Origin: CAZYJD01 sp964647785
Lineage (GTDB): Bacteria; Bacteroidota; Bacteroidia; NS11-12g; UBA9320
NCBI GenBank assembly: GCA_964647785.1
Contig: CAZYJD010000058.1
Coordinates: forward strand, 1-12,697
DNA length: 12,697 nt
Reading direction: 5' to 3'
The notes beneath the pieces are model-generated. The model was not told the DNA's origin. It did no database searches and worked only from the letters and a program-made list of their open reading frames with translations. This document shows, piece by piece, positions 1 through 7,928 of this stretch. A program made the translations under genes and the position numbers. Numbering within the stretch: position 1 is the stretch's first letter; the number at the start of each line of letters is the position of its first letter.

Positions 1-1400
1 AGAATGCTGGCGTACAAGTGTTGACTGCGGCCGTAAATGCTGGAGGCAAATTCTCCGGTGGAAGCTTCATTGACTCGGCAGGAAACTTTGATCCCGCTCT
101 GGCAACTGCCGGAACCCATAAAATCTATTACAGCTTCACCGACGGAAATACGTGTAGCAATACCGATAGCAGCACCATCCTGGTCGATACCATTCCAAGT
201 GCGGCCATCACCGCTGCCGGGCCGTTCTGCGAGAATGGAGGCCCAGCGATGATGACGCCTCTGGTAAACAATGGCGGTAATTTCGGTGGAGGAGCATTCA
301 TTGATGCATCCGGGAATTTTGATCCTGCTATTGCCGGTTCTGGCTTCCATTGGATTTACTATTACTTCATTGACGGCAACGGTTGTGAGAACACCGACAG
401 CACCGAAATTGAAGTGTATCTGAAACCTGATGCGAGCATCGTACCTGCAGGGCCACTTTGTTTGAATGATGCTGACCTGCAGTTGCAGATAGCTGAATCC
501 GGAGGTACCTTTAGTGGAGGTGCTTACATCAATGCAAGCGGTTTATTCCGACCCGCTGTTGCAGACACAGGGCTGCATCGCGTTATCTATGCCATCAACA
601 ACGCCCAGAATTGCAGTGAAAGCGACACCATCTTTATCCGTGTGCACCCAATGCCAGACTCCAGCTGGACGATCAATCCTGCTGAAGGTTGCGAACCTCT
701 GAATGTGGAACTCAGTAGCAGCACCCCCGATGAAATTCGTTGGCTCATTGCCGGACAACTGGATAGCCGCAACAAAACAGAATCGCTCCAATTGAGCAAA
801 GGCGACTATCCGCTGGAAATCAGCTTTAGCAATGCATTTGGTTGCTCTTTGACGAAAGACACCATCATTCGCGTATTTGAAAAGCCCGTGGCTGCATTCC
901 GTTTCGCTCCGGATAAGGTGTACCTGAGCCAGCCACAGGTGAGCTTCACCGATCAGTCTGATGGTCCAATCAGCAGCTGGCAATGGACCTTTGGCGACGG
1001 TGGTTTCTCCGGTCAGAAAAACCCACTGCACTCCTATGCCCAAAGCGGAAACTTTGAGGTGATGCTCATTGTGAGTACCGATGATCTCTGTTCCGATACA
1101 GCCTTGCTCCCACTCGAGGTGAATGCCGATTTCATGGTTCATATCCCCGATGCGATCTCACCCGATGGCAATGGCTTGAATGATGAATTCAGGGTGGTTG
1201 GTCAGGGAATCGAGCGCATCTCCATTCAGATATTCAACCGTTGGGGTGAGAAAATTTACCAATCGGAAAACTTCCGTTCATGGGATGCCACCTATCAAGG
1301 AGTAGACGTACCGACTGGCGTGTATATTTACATGATGACTTTCTACGATCTGAAAGGCATGAAGCACCACCGGAGCGGAGATATTAGGGTGTTGAGATAA
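1..1400 (+). CDS. Repetitive cell-surface protein with PKD domain and type B T9SS sorting domain (5' end missing)
   Basis: The reading frame is open to the left edge (first whole codon at base 3), so this is the C-terminal part of a larger secreted protein. About 465 residues are visible. They begin with three tandem units of about 76 residues sharing a GG-x-F-x-GG-x-(F/Y)-I core, a glycine/aspartate-rich middle and paired cysteines. A PKD-like domain follows (WTFGDG core near 979-996). The last 90 residues (from about 1140) match the gliding-motility-associated CHU_C type B sorting domain: a SPDGNGLNDEF motif, then IFNRWGEKIY, ending in a basic VLR. Type B signals direct proteins through the T9SS; in known cases processing also needs a SprF/PorP-like partner, and none is visible here. 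The likely role is an adhesin or other large surface protein, but no ligand can be read from the sequence. The family assignment of the end is firm; the function is inferred. Confidence 0.9.
   Translation, partial: NAGVQVLTAAVNAGGKFSGGSFIDSAGNFDPALATAGTHKIYYSFTDGNTCSNTDSSTILVDTIPSAAITAAGPFCENGGPAMMTPLVNNGGNFGGGAFIDASGNFDPAIAGSGFHWIYYYFIDGNGCENTDSTEIEVYLKPDASIVPAGPLCLNDADLQLQIAESGGTFSGGAYINASGLFRPAVADTGLHRVIYAINNAQNCSESDTIFIRVHPMPDSSWTINPAEGCEPLNVELSSSTPDEIRWLIAGQLDSRNKTESLQLSKGDYPLEISFSNAFGCSLTKDTIIRVFEKPVAAFRFAPDKVYLSQPQVSFTDQSDGPISSWQWTFGDGGFSGQKNPLHSYAQSGNFEVMLIVSTDDLCSDTALLPLEVNADFMVHIPDAISPDGNGLNDEFRVVGQGIERISIQIFNRWGEKIYQSENFRSWDATYQGVDVPTGVYIYMMTFYDLKGMKHHRSGDIRVLR
3..650 (+). repeat. 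Three tandem ~230-bp protein-coding repeats (~76 aa each)
   Basis: Three diverged copies lie in frame in the surface-protein gene: roughly 3-212 (5' part cut by the window edge), 213-440 and 441-650. The GG-(K/N/T)-F core recurs at 77- and 76-residue spacing, followed by a conserved D/N-x-x-G-x-F-x-P-A step and a cysteine before each unit ends. Copies 1 and 2 are closest; copy 3 is more diverged. More copies probably lie upstream of the window. The pattern is typical of Ig-like arrays in Bacteroidota surface proteins. Confidence 0.8.
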
Positions 1401-1407
1401 TCGCTTT

Positions 1408-1896
1408 TTATTCCGGAAGGGAGTAACGAAGTGCTCCTTTTTTCACCTGAAGCCCAATGTTGCGAACATACGGAAGGGTATCGATGCGCATATATTGCTC
1501 AATAGAGGTTTGATACCAACCCGTATCACTATAAACCCGGTTTTCTGAAAGCGGAAAACTATAGGTAAACACTCCACCGATTCCGCTGCCCGTCCATTTT
1601 CCTTCCGGTGTGGCAAGAATAAACTCATAGCGATCTGTTGCCTTTTGTCCGGATGGGCCTTCTTCATGACCTCTCACCCAAATATTGCTGAACGGATAGT
1701 CTGCACTGATGCGCATTTTCAAAAACAGATCATAGGTGTAATTGGTGTCTTCCACCTGAAAGGAAAATTTCTGCAAACTGTCTTTCTGCCAGCCGTATTC
1801 GGGCAACTCCTTTACTTCGTCAAGAATTTTGTTGCCATTGCAGGAAGTAAGCAGAAAAACCAGCAATGGAATTGCAAATAATGATGGTCTTTTCAA
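1408..1896 (-). CDS. gldH: Gliding motility lipoprotein GldH
   Basis: The product is 162 residues, the usual length for GldH. It starts with a lipoprotein signal peptide whose lipobox LTSC puts the acylated cysteine at residue 19. The mature part shows the family pattern: a YDLFLKMRI-type strand, a Y-P-F/Y-S-N segment, an EGPSG turn, a G-x-W-x-G-x-G-(I/x)-G segment and a C-terminal MR-x-D-x-L stretch. GldH is an envelope lipoprotein required for gliding in Flavobacterium and linked to T9SS function; it occurs in Bacteroidota, including non-gliding species. The start codon is TTG at 1896-1894. No ATG lies between it and the lipobox, and it gives a complete signal peptide. It overlaps the stop of the upstream cysteine peptidase as TTGA, so translation is probably coupled. 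The stop lies 7 bases from that of the convergent surface-protein gene. Confidence 0.88.
   Translation of the reverse strand: MKRPSLFAIPLLVFLLTSCNGNKILDEVKELPEYGWQKDSLQKFSFQVEDTNYTYDLFLKMRISADYPFSNIWVRGHEEGPSGQKATDRYEFILATPEGKWTGSGIGGVFTYSFPLSENRVYSDTGWYQTSIEQYMRIDTLPYVRNIGLQVKKGALRYSLPE
1417..1443 (+). terminator. Weak candidate terminator for the surface-protein gene
   Basis: AAGGgAG at 1417-1423 can pair with CTCCTT at 1434-1439, with one bulged G and a 10-nt loop, followed by a run of six T (1438-1443). It sits 17 bases past the stop of the surface-protein gene, inside the 3' end of the convergent gldH. The stem is short, so this is only a candidate. Confidence 0.3.
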
Positions 1897-3089
1897 AGTC
1901 CGAGCTTTTTCTTCAACGATTTATCCAGGGCATCTTTGTGCAACATGACATCCATGGTTTTATAGCGGATGTATGGAACTGAAGCGTAGAAATAACCATC
2001 GCAATCATTCGCAGTGCCCCATGAATTTTTTACGATGAAGTAGCTTTTGCCATTCTGATCTTTTACCAGTCCAGTGATATGCATGCCGTGATCATCGGTG
2101 GTTTGGTAGTTATCGAAGGCCTGTTGGCGCATTTCCTGATCAATTATCTTTTCAGGACCGGGGCTATCGAACTGACTTCCTTCTTTCATAGCGCCTGCAT
2201 CATTAAAGCCCTTGCTGTCCTTGCCCTTTACAACAAGCTTGCTTTCATCTTCCGGAATGATCGCCAACCCATCTCTAAAGCTGAAACCCTTTTCACTCAC
2301 ATCTGCCGCCCAGGCAATGCTGTAACCCGCCATCACCGCTTTTTCCATCACTACCTGAAACTCATCCAGAGGGATGTTCCAGGCTCGTTCCATCATCCAA
2401 TTATCAGAAACCTCCAAAACAAAGCTGCTATAAAAGGGGTGATGGGTATAACTTGTGAGGGTGATGTAATCATTCATGTCCAATCCAAGTTCTTCAGCGA
2501 AACTCTTCGGACTGTAATTCTTACCTCGGTAAGTAAAGCTTTCAGGGACTTCACCCAAATAGGCATCCAATACCCCTTTCACTGCTTTTTTCCAATTATT
2601 GGTGAGCTTGCCCTGGCGGTTCTTGATCACACCATCCAACATGCCTTTCAAGACGGCTTCTAATTCTCCATGATTGTATACGCTCTCACCCGCCTGCAAT
2701 CCGGTATATACTTCTTCGGGAACCATCCCATAATTGCTAATGACAAACGGAATGTCGTGAAAAGCACCACCTTGTGCAAAATTGATGGCTCCGTTCATGC
2801 GCACATAGCGATCAGCCTTGGCTTCATATGCCATGCGTACCACAAACATCTCACTGAGGTTGTGTTCTCCTTTACCCATTCGAAGCAATTCACTTTCCAT
2901 GAAACTAAGGGCAGAAAAACTCCAACAAGTGGAGGTGCGTTGCTGATTCTGTACCTTACCTGCCTCAATATCTTTTTGGATGCTGAACAAATAATTTCCA
3001 CCCTTCTTATTCCTTAGGGTATCCTGTGCCTGAATTTGTAAACTGAACAATCCGGCTACCAAAACAATGGCTACAAATAGCTGCTTCAT
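1893..3089 (-). CDS. Secreted C1 cysteine peptidase (aminopeptidase C / bleomycin hydrolase-like)
   Basis: The ATG at 3089 gives a 398-residue protein with a clear signal peptide (MKQLFVAIVLVAGLFSLQ, cleavage likely after AQA/Q near residue 21). The frame is open for 100 codons further upstream, but that stretch lies over the divergent gene and would bury the signal peptide, so this start is preferred. The catalytic set of papain-clan C1B enzymes is visible: oxyanion Gln49 and nucleophile Cys55 in QQRTSTCW, His334 in DDHGMH, and Asn355 in VKNSWG. Cytoplasmic bleomycin hydrolases trim peptides from the N-terminus. This one carries an export signal, so it should act in the periplasm or outside the cell; the substrate is unknown. 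It is somewhat shorter than the roughly 450-residue cytoplasmic enzymes. It is followed directly by gldH with a 4-nt overlap. Confidence 0.87.
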   Translation of the reverse strand: MKQLFVAIVLVAGLFSLQIQAQDTLRNKKGGNYLFSIQKDIEAGKVQNQQRTSTCWSFSALSFMESELLRMGKGEHNLSEMFVVRMAYEAKADRYVRMNGAINFAQGGAFHDIPFVISNYGMVPEEVYTGLQAGESVYNHGELEAVLKGMLDGVIKNRQGKLTNNWKKAVKGVLDAYLGEVPESFTYRGKNYSPKSFAEELGLDMNDYITLTSYTHHPFYSSFVLEVSDNWMMERAWNIPLDEFQVVMEKAVMAGYSIAWAADVSEKGFSFRDGLAIIPEDESKLVVKGKDSKGFNDAGAMKEGSQFDSPGPEKIIDQEMRQQAFDNYQTTDDHGMHITGLVKDQNGKSYFIVKNSWGTANDCDGYFYASVPYIRYKTMDVMLHKDALDKSLKKKLGL

Positions 3090-3106
3090 AATTTTTTGCT
3101 TCTGCA

Positions 3107-3134
3107 CAAAAATAAGGCATGATCTAAAGTTCAA
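3107..3134 (-). promoter_or_regulatory. Bacteroidota-type promoter for the C1 peptidase-gldH pair
   Basis: Read on the minus strand there is TTG (3134-3132), a 17-base spacer, then TATTTTTG (3114-3107), which matches the Bacteroidota sigma-A consensus TTG / TAnnTTTG. Transcription would start near 3100, about 10 bases before the ATG at 3089. The leader would be very short, which is common in this phylum. Confidence 0.5.
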
Positions 3135-3237
3135 CCGGAAGTTTAGGACAATTGACCAAAAAGAATAGATTGGCATTCTGAACAGGATGTGTACAACAAG
3201 CGCATTCATTTGCCGTTGGATAATAGAAATTTGTCGC

Positions 3238-5001
3238 ATGAACAGTGGAAAAGTGTTGATAGGTCTGCTCATGGTTGCAGGACTTGCCTGCGGACAGGAA
3301 ACGAGCAGTGATGAGACCTCAGAACGAGGAAAAGCTGATTCTGTTTTGGTACATGCGATGCGCACGGAACAGCAAGCCGCTGTGCTCAATCAAAATGTAG
3401 ATGACACCTATATCGCTCCTGTGCATGGGCCGCTTTCCTTCTCAGGTACTTTTGGTGAGTTGCGCAACAATCATTTTCACAGCGGACTGGATATCAGAAC
3501 GGGCGGAGTGACAGGTTGGCCCATTCTTGCAGTGGCAGATGGCCAGGTCGTTAGAATCCGTGTAGGGCCATGGGGCTTCGGGAAAGCTATATACATTGCT
3601 CACAACAATGGAACCACCAGTGTATACGGACATCTTGAAGCATTCAATGGTGCCATTGAATCCTATGCCTTAAAGGAACATAAACGCCTTAAATCAAATG
3701 AAATCGAAGTCTATCCACCCGCAGGTGCTCTGAGAGTAAAACAAGGAGATACCATCGCCTGGAGCGGTAATACTGGAGGTTCGGGTGGCCCCCATTTGCA
3801 TTTTGAACTTAGAAACAGTAGGAATGAACACACCATGGATCCCCGTAATTTGGGTTTTGCCTATCAAGACACCATTGTTCCCAAACTATTTAAACTTGTG
3901 CTGTATCAGCTCAACGGGGCCGCTTACCGTCAAAGTGGTCGCTATCCGGCTTATTTCTTTGGCAAAAATGTGCACCAATTGAAACTGCCACCCGCTACTT
4001 ATGGGCTGGGATATTATGGCAATGACTACTGCACCGACTTTGCCAATCGACTTGGAATCAACAATGCGGAAGTGTATCTCAATGAGAAAAGCCACTTCCG
4101 TATTCAATTAAAGGAGTTTGATTTTGATCAGACCCGTTACATCAACAATCACTTCGATTATTACACCTATAAAAGCACTGGCATTCGCTATGTAAAACTC
4201 TTTGAAGAAGAGCGAAACCCGCTTCCATTTTATCGCGCTGAACATGGAGGAAAAGTGGTGCTCAAAGAAGGGGATAGTTTAAGAGTACAGCTTGTGGTAA
4301 GAGATTTGGTAGGTCAAGAAAATTCGGCTCAGTTTTTACTCATAGGATCAAGTACACAGTCATTTCCTGGGGCAGAAACTAAAAACTTTGGCAATGAAGT
4401 TTACACCAGCTACCCAAACAAAGCCAATTACAAAGTATTTGATGAGTTTAAATGGACCATCCCTGAAGGCGTACTATATGACACCTTCGACTTAGCTTAT
4501 CGCAAAATAGCAAGCACCAACGGTAAATATCTCAGCGATATCCATCAATACCACTACGATTTAGTTCCGATGCAGAGCTACAGTACCATCAGCATCAAAC
4601 CCCGGAACATTGAAAAACTTCCCAAAGAAAAACTTTGCATCGTGAACCTTACGGCAGGCGGAGTTTACGAAGGAGGGAGCTACAGCAATGGCTGGGTGAA
4701 TACCCGCACCAGGAGCTTCGGCCAATATGCAGTTCGTATAGACACCCTTGCACCTAAAGTCGTTTATCTGGGTAGCTCGGGTGGTAACATCAGGTTATCT
4801 GTTGCCGACAACTTATCAGGTGTAACCAAATGGGATGCATGGCTGGATGGTGAATGGTTTCATCTGTATTACGAGCCAAAAAATGGCCGACTGCAGGGGC
4901 TACCCGGGAAAAAACGCGATGGACAAAAACATTCACTTAGGGTGGTTGTTAAAGATGATAAGTTCAACAAAACTGAGCTTAACAAAATAATTACTTACTG
5001 A
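3238..5001 (+). CDS. M23 (LytM-type) metallopeptidase with long beta-rich C-terminal region
   Basis: The ATG at 3238 gives 587 residues with a hydrophobic N-terminus. A cysteine at residue 18 (GLAC) could be lipidated, but Gly at -3 is not a standard lipobox, so signal peptidase I cleavage is also possible. A frame extension of 17 codons upstream would spoil the signal and is not used. The peptidase domain spans about residues 60-210: H81-S-G-L-D85 and H186-L-H188 supply the zinc ligands and catalytic histidine, and Y130-G-H132-L is the other conserved histidine motif. All active-site positions are intact, so it probably cleaves peptidoglycan cross-links or another envelope peptide. Residues 210-587 form a long extension. 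Its end (DTLAPKV then a DNLSGV motif) resembles the Ig-like tail seen on Bacteroidota M23 proteins. bcp begins one base after its stop. Confidence 0.87.
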   Translation: MNSGKVLIGLLMVAGLACGQETSSDETSERGKADSVLVHAMRTEQQAAVLNQNVDDTYIAPVHGPLSFSGTFGELRNNHFHSGLDIRTGGVTGWPILAVADGQVVRIRVGPWGFGKAIYIAHNNGTTSVYGHLEAFNGAIESYALKEHKRLKSNEIEVYPPAGALRVKQGDTIAWSGNTGGSGGPHLHFELRNSRNEHTMDPRNLGFAYQDTIVPKLFKLVLYQLNGAAYRQSGRYPAYFFGKNVHQLKLPPATYGLGYYGNDYCTDFANRLGINNAEVYLNEKSHFRIQLKEFDFDQTRYINNHFDYYTYKSTGIRYVKLFEEERNPLPFYRAEHGGKVVLKEGDSLRVQLVVRDLVGQENSAQFLLIGSSTQSFPGAETKNFGNEVYTSYPNKANYKVFDEFKWTIPEGVLYDTFDLAYRKIASTNGKYLSDIHQYHYDLVPMQSYSTISIKPRNIEKLPKEKLCIVNLTAGGVYEGGSYSNGWVNTRTRSFGQYAVRIDTLAPKVVYLGSSGGNIRLSVADNLSGVTKWDAWLDGEWFHLYYEPKNGRLQGLPGKKRDGQKHSLRVVVKDDKFNKTELNKIITY

Positions 5002-5002
5002 T

Positions 5003-5455
5003 ATGGGAGTACCTCAAATTGGAACCGCAGCACCGGATTTTAGCGTGAATAATCAAAAAGGAGAGCAAGTGAGCCTGGCTTCATTTAAGGGCAAAAAAGT
5101 GGTGCTATATTTTTATCCCAAGGATGACACCCCAGGTTGCACGGCCGAGGCTTGCAATTTGAGGGATAATTACAACATTTTAATTGATCAGGGATACGCA
5201 GTGCTCGGTGTAAGCCCGGACAACGAAAAAAAACATCAAAAATTCATTGATAAATATGATCTCCCTTTCGATTTATTGGCCGATACCGAACAGGAAATTG
5301 CCAATAAATATGGGGTTTGGGTAGAAAAAAGCATGTACGGCAGAAAGTATATGGGAATTGCCCGCACCACCTTCGTAATTGACGAAGAAGGAAAGATCGC
5401 TGAAGTAATTGAGAAGGTGGACACCAAAAACCATACTTCTCAAATTCTCGGATAA
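5003..5455 (+). CDS. bcp: Thioredoxin-dependent thiol peroxidase (Bcp/PrxQ peroxiredoxin)
   Basis: This is a 150-residue cytoplasmic peroxiredoxin, the normal length for Bcp. The peroxidatic Cys46 lies in the TPGCTAEAC motif, with the resolving Cys51 five residues later, as in E. coli Bcp (45/50). The active-site Thr43 and Arg121 (IARTTFVID) are present. The enzyme reduces H2O2 and alkyl hydroperoxides and is recycled by thioredoxin. The gene starts one base after the stop of the M23 peptidase gene with no promoter between, so the two are co-transcribed. A strong terminator follows 22 bases after its stop. Family and reaction are secure; the link to the peptidase upstream may be no more than operon convenience. 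Confidence 0.95.
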   Translation: MGVPQIGTAAPDFSVNNQKGEQVSLASFKGKKVVLYFYPKDDTPGCTAEACNLRDNYNILIDQGYAVLGVSPDNEKKHQKFIDKYDLPFDLLADTEQEIANKYGVWVEKSMYGRKYMGIARTTFVIDEEGKIAEVIEKVDTKNHTSQILG

Positions 5456-5477
5456 TTTACTTTTTCATGGTTGGGTT

Positions 5478-5511
5478 AAAGCCTGCTTCTATCCGAAAGC
5501 AGGCTTTTTTT
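5478..5511 (+). terminator. Intrinsic terminator of the M23 peptidase-bcp operon
   Basis: There is a perfect 11-bp stem (AAAGCCTGCTT at 5478-5488 pairing with AAGCAGGCTTT at 5497-5507), an 8-nt loop, and seven T starting inside the stem (5505-5511). It starts 22 bases after the bcp stop. The T run is good only on the plus strand. Confidence 0.9.
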
Positions 5512-5553
5512 ATGTGCTACCTTCTGATGAAAATTGATTCCTAAGCCCCTCTC

Positions 5554-5586
5554 AAAAAAAAAGGCCGGAAAACATTCCGACCTTTT
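5554..5586 (-). terminator. Intrinsic terminator of pnp
   Basis: On the minus strand GGTCGGAA (5582-5575) pairs with TTCCGGCC (5570-5563) through one G-U pair and a 4-nt loop, extended by flanking A/U pairs and followed by nine or more U (5562-5554). It lies about 20 bases after the pnp stop and faces the bcp terminator, so the convergent operons are insulated from each other. Confidence 0.85.
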
Positions 5587-5603
5587 GACTTATTTCATTG
5601 CGA

Positions 5604-7886
5604 TTAATCCTCGCTTCTGCTTTCGCGATCTCTTCCGCGATCTCCGCGATCTCCGCGGTCGCGACGGTCACCTCTGCCTCCGCCCCTGCGGTCTCTGTCA
5701 CGGCGGTCACCACCACGATCATTACGATCGCCTCTTGGCGCGCGTCTTTCAGGTTCCACATAATCATCCGGCTTTGGCATCAATGCCCTGCGCGAGAGAC
5801 GGAATTTACCTGTTTTTTGGTCTATTTCGAGCAGTTTTACATGCACTTCTTCTCCATCTTCAAGCACCCCTTCCATGCTGGGCAGGCGCTTCCATGAAAT
5901 TTCACTGATGTGCAACAAGCCCTGACGGCCGGGTAGGAATTCGATAAAGGCTCCAAAATCCATGATTCCTTTCACCACCCCTACATATTCTTTGCCCACT
6001 TCAGGTTCTTCACACAAACCATCGATGAAGGCGCGGGCACTGTTCATGCCATCCATATCGGTACTCATGATTTCTACAAGCCCTTTGCCATCCACCTCTT
6101 CTATGCTGATGGTGGTATTGGTCTTGGCCTGCAGCTCCTGAATCACTTTTCCTCCAGTACCAATGATGGCACCAATCTTATCTTTCTCTACAAAGAAACG
6201 TTCAATACGAGGAGCATGTGGCTTGAGCTCGGTTCTTGGCTCAGCCAAAGTTTTCTCCATTTCCTCAAGGATATGCATACGACCTTCTTTGGCCTGAAGA
6301 AGAGCTTCTTCAAGCACTTCAAAACTCAAGCCATCCACCTTGATATCCATTTGGCAGGCGTAAATACCATTGCGGTTTCCGACCACTTTGAAATCCATAT
6401 CTCCCAAATGATCCTCATCTCCCAAAATATCACTGAGAATGGCATACTTGCCAGTTGCGCTATCCGAAATCATTCCCATGGCAATTCCTGATAAACCGGC
6501 TTTCATTTGAATACCGGCATCCATCAATGCCATAGATCCAGCACAAACGGTGGCCATTGAAGATGAGCCATTCGACTCAAGAATATCAGATACCACGCGA
6601 ATGGTGTAACTCACATCATCGGGCAACATGCGCTTTAAACCACGCATGGCCAGGTTACCATGTCCAATTTCTCTTCTTCCGGGTCCGCGATTCGGACGCG
6701 CTTCACCTGTTGAAAAAGCAGGGAAGTTGTAGTGCAACATAAACTTGTTGTAACCCGAGTTCATCGGGGTATCCAACAACTGCTCATCGAGTTTTGAGCC
6801 AAGGGTAACAGTGGTAAGAGCTTGGGTCTCCCCTCTCGTAAACACCGCTGATCCGTGTGCCGATGGCAGGTAATCAACCTCCGACCAAATTTGGCGAACA
6901 TCTTTCAGTCCGCGGCCATCCAAACGGCCTCTGGTATCCAGAACCATATTGCGCACCGCCTCTTTCTTAGCCTTGTTAAAGTACTTTTTAACCAAGCCCT
7001 TTTTCTCATCGGTAAGATCCTCTACCGACCAGCCTTCAAGGTATTCATTCAATATCGCTTCAAAAGCGGCTGAACGCTCCTGCTTGGCCTGATTTTGCTG
7101 TGCAGCTGCATAGAGTTTGTCATAAACAGCATCCCTAACCTGTTGCTTCAACTCAGGATCATTCACTTCGTGATTGTATTCCCTAAATGCTTTTCTTCCT
7201 CCCAGTTTTTCACACAGTTCCAACTGCGCGCGGCACTGCATTTTAATGAAGTCGTGTGCGAACTTCAATGCTTGAACAAAGTCGTGTTCAGAGACGCCTT
7301 CCATCTCTCCCTCCACCATGTTGAGCTCAGTTTCTGTTCCGGCAACGATGATATCGATGTCTGATTCGGCCAACTCTGATTTGTATGGGTTGATCACAAA
7401 CTCGCCGTTCACTCTTCCCACTCGAACCTCTGAAATAGGACCGGCAAACGGAATATCGGTGATGGTAATTGCTGCTGAAGCTGCCAATCCTGCAAGGGCA
7501 TCCGGTGCAATGTTCTCATCAGAGGAGATGAGTGAAACCATTACCTGTGTTTCTGCGTGATAATCATCCGGGAACAATGGACGCAATGCGCGGTCGATTA
7601 TTCGGGATATCAACACTTCATAATCGCTCAAGCGGCCTTCTCTTCTGAGAAAACTACCCGGAATTCGACCCACAGATGCGAATTTTTCTTGATAATCTAC
7701 TGAAAGCGGAAGGAAATCGATTCCCTCGCGTGCTTCTTGATTTGAAACCACAGTGGCCAGTAACATGGTATTGCCCATGCGCACCACCACTGACCCATTG
7801 GCTTGCTTCGCCAACTTGCCGGTTTCTATGGTTATGATCTTGCCATTACCAAGATCGATGGTTTGTTCTATTGCTTGTATACTCAT
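5604..7886 (-). CDS. pnp: Polyribonucleotide nucleotidyltransferase (PNPase)
   Basis: PNPase degrades RNA 3' to 5' by phosphorolysis, releasing nucleoside diphosphates, and can add tails in reverse. The 760 residues show the full order: first RNase PH domain (about 10-145, with FLRREGR at 79-85), an alpha-helical linker, second RNase PH domain (about 320-545), KH domain (GTGG loop at 576-579) and S1 domain (about 632-700). Active-site elements are intact: NGSSSMATVC at 439-448 and Asp490/Asp496 in the GDEDHLGDMDF block, matching E. coli Asp486/Asp492. E. coli PNPase is 711 residues. The excess here is mainly a tail from 711 on in which 40 of 50 residues are Arg, Gly or Asp. The gene follows rpsO with a hairpin between, the widely conserved order. 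No convincing promoter is visible in the gap, so read-through from rpsO is likely. Confidence 0.98.
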   Translation of the reverse strand: MSIQAIEQTIDLGNGKIITIETGKLAKQANGSVVVRMGNTMLLATVVSNQEAREGIDFLPLSVDYQEKFASVGRIPGSFLRREGRLSDYEVLISRIIDRALRPLFPDDYHAETQVMVSLISSDENIAPDALAGLAASAAITITDIPFAGPISEVRVGRVNGEFVINPYKSELAESDIDIIVAGTETELNMVEGEMEGVSEHDFVQALKFAHDFIKMQCRAQLELCEKLGGRKAFREYNHEVNDPELKQQVRDAVYDKLYAAAQQNQAKQERSAAFEAILNEYLEGWSVEDLTDEKKGLVKKYFNKAKKEAVRNMVLDTRGRLDGRGLKDVRQIWSEVDYLPSAHGSAVFTRGETQALTTVTLGSKLDEQLLDTPMNSGYNKFMLHYNFPAFSTGEARPNRGPGRREIGHGNLAMRGLKRMLPDDVSYTIRVVSDILESNGSSSMATVCAGSMALMDAGIQMKAGLSGIAMGMISDSATGKYAILSDILGDEDHLGDMDFKVVGNRNGIYACQMDIKVDGLSFEVLEEALLQAKEGRMHILEEMEKTLAEPRTELKPHAPRIERFFVEKDKIGAIIGTGGKVIQELQAKTNTTISIEEVDGKGLVEIMSTDMDGMNSARAFIDGLCEEPEVGKEYVGVVKGIMDFGAFIEFLPGRQGLLHISEISWKRLPSMEGVLEDGEEVHVKLLEIDQKTGKFRLSRRALMPKPDDYVEPERRAPRGDRNDRGGDRRDRDRRGGGRGDRRDRGDRGDRGRDRESRSED
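5634..5660 (-). repeat. Three tandem 9-bp units in the 3' end of pnp
   Basis: TCCGCGATC occurs at 5634-5642 and 5643-5651, and with one change (TCCGCGGTC) at 5652-5660. Read in the gene's direction each unit encodes Asp-Arg-Gly. Imperfect relatives continue on both sides (for example at 5622-5630), so the charged tail probably grew and shrinks by slippage. Confidence 0.75.
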
Positions 7887-7928
7887 AAATGTGTCATTGA
7901 AGCACCCAACTAAAAAGCACTAAAATAG

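Noticed and set aside
543..1142. 199-codon open frame on the minus strand inside the surface-protein gene
   Set aside because: It is antisense to a gene with clear domains, shows no recognisable motif, and is explained by the codon composition of the repeats.
2079..2663. 194-codon open frame on the plus strand inside the C1 peptidase gene
   Set aside because: It is antisense to an intact catalytic domain, with no promoter or recognisable protein features.
3166..3173. TAGATTGG as a -7 box for the M23-bcp operon
   Set aside because: It mismatches the consensus TAnnTTTG and has no TTG at suitable spacing; the promoter of this operon was not located.
3090..3389. 100-codon upstream extension of the C1 peptidase frame
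   Set aside because: It overlaps the divergent M23 gene, has no family similarity that I can see, and would bury a clear signal peptide. The -7 box at 3107-3114 lies inside it.
5604..5760. CRISPR-like or MITE-like repeats at the pnp 3' end
   Set aside because: The units are 9 bp, tandem and in frame, with no spacers; they are coding low-complexity sequence.
5534..5908. Arg/His/Cys-rich open frames over the pnp tail on the plus strand
   Set aside because: The composition is the complement of the Arg-Gly-Asp repeat DNA, and the frame crosses the pnp terminator.
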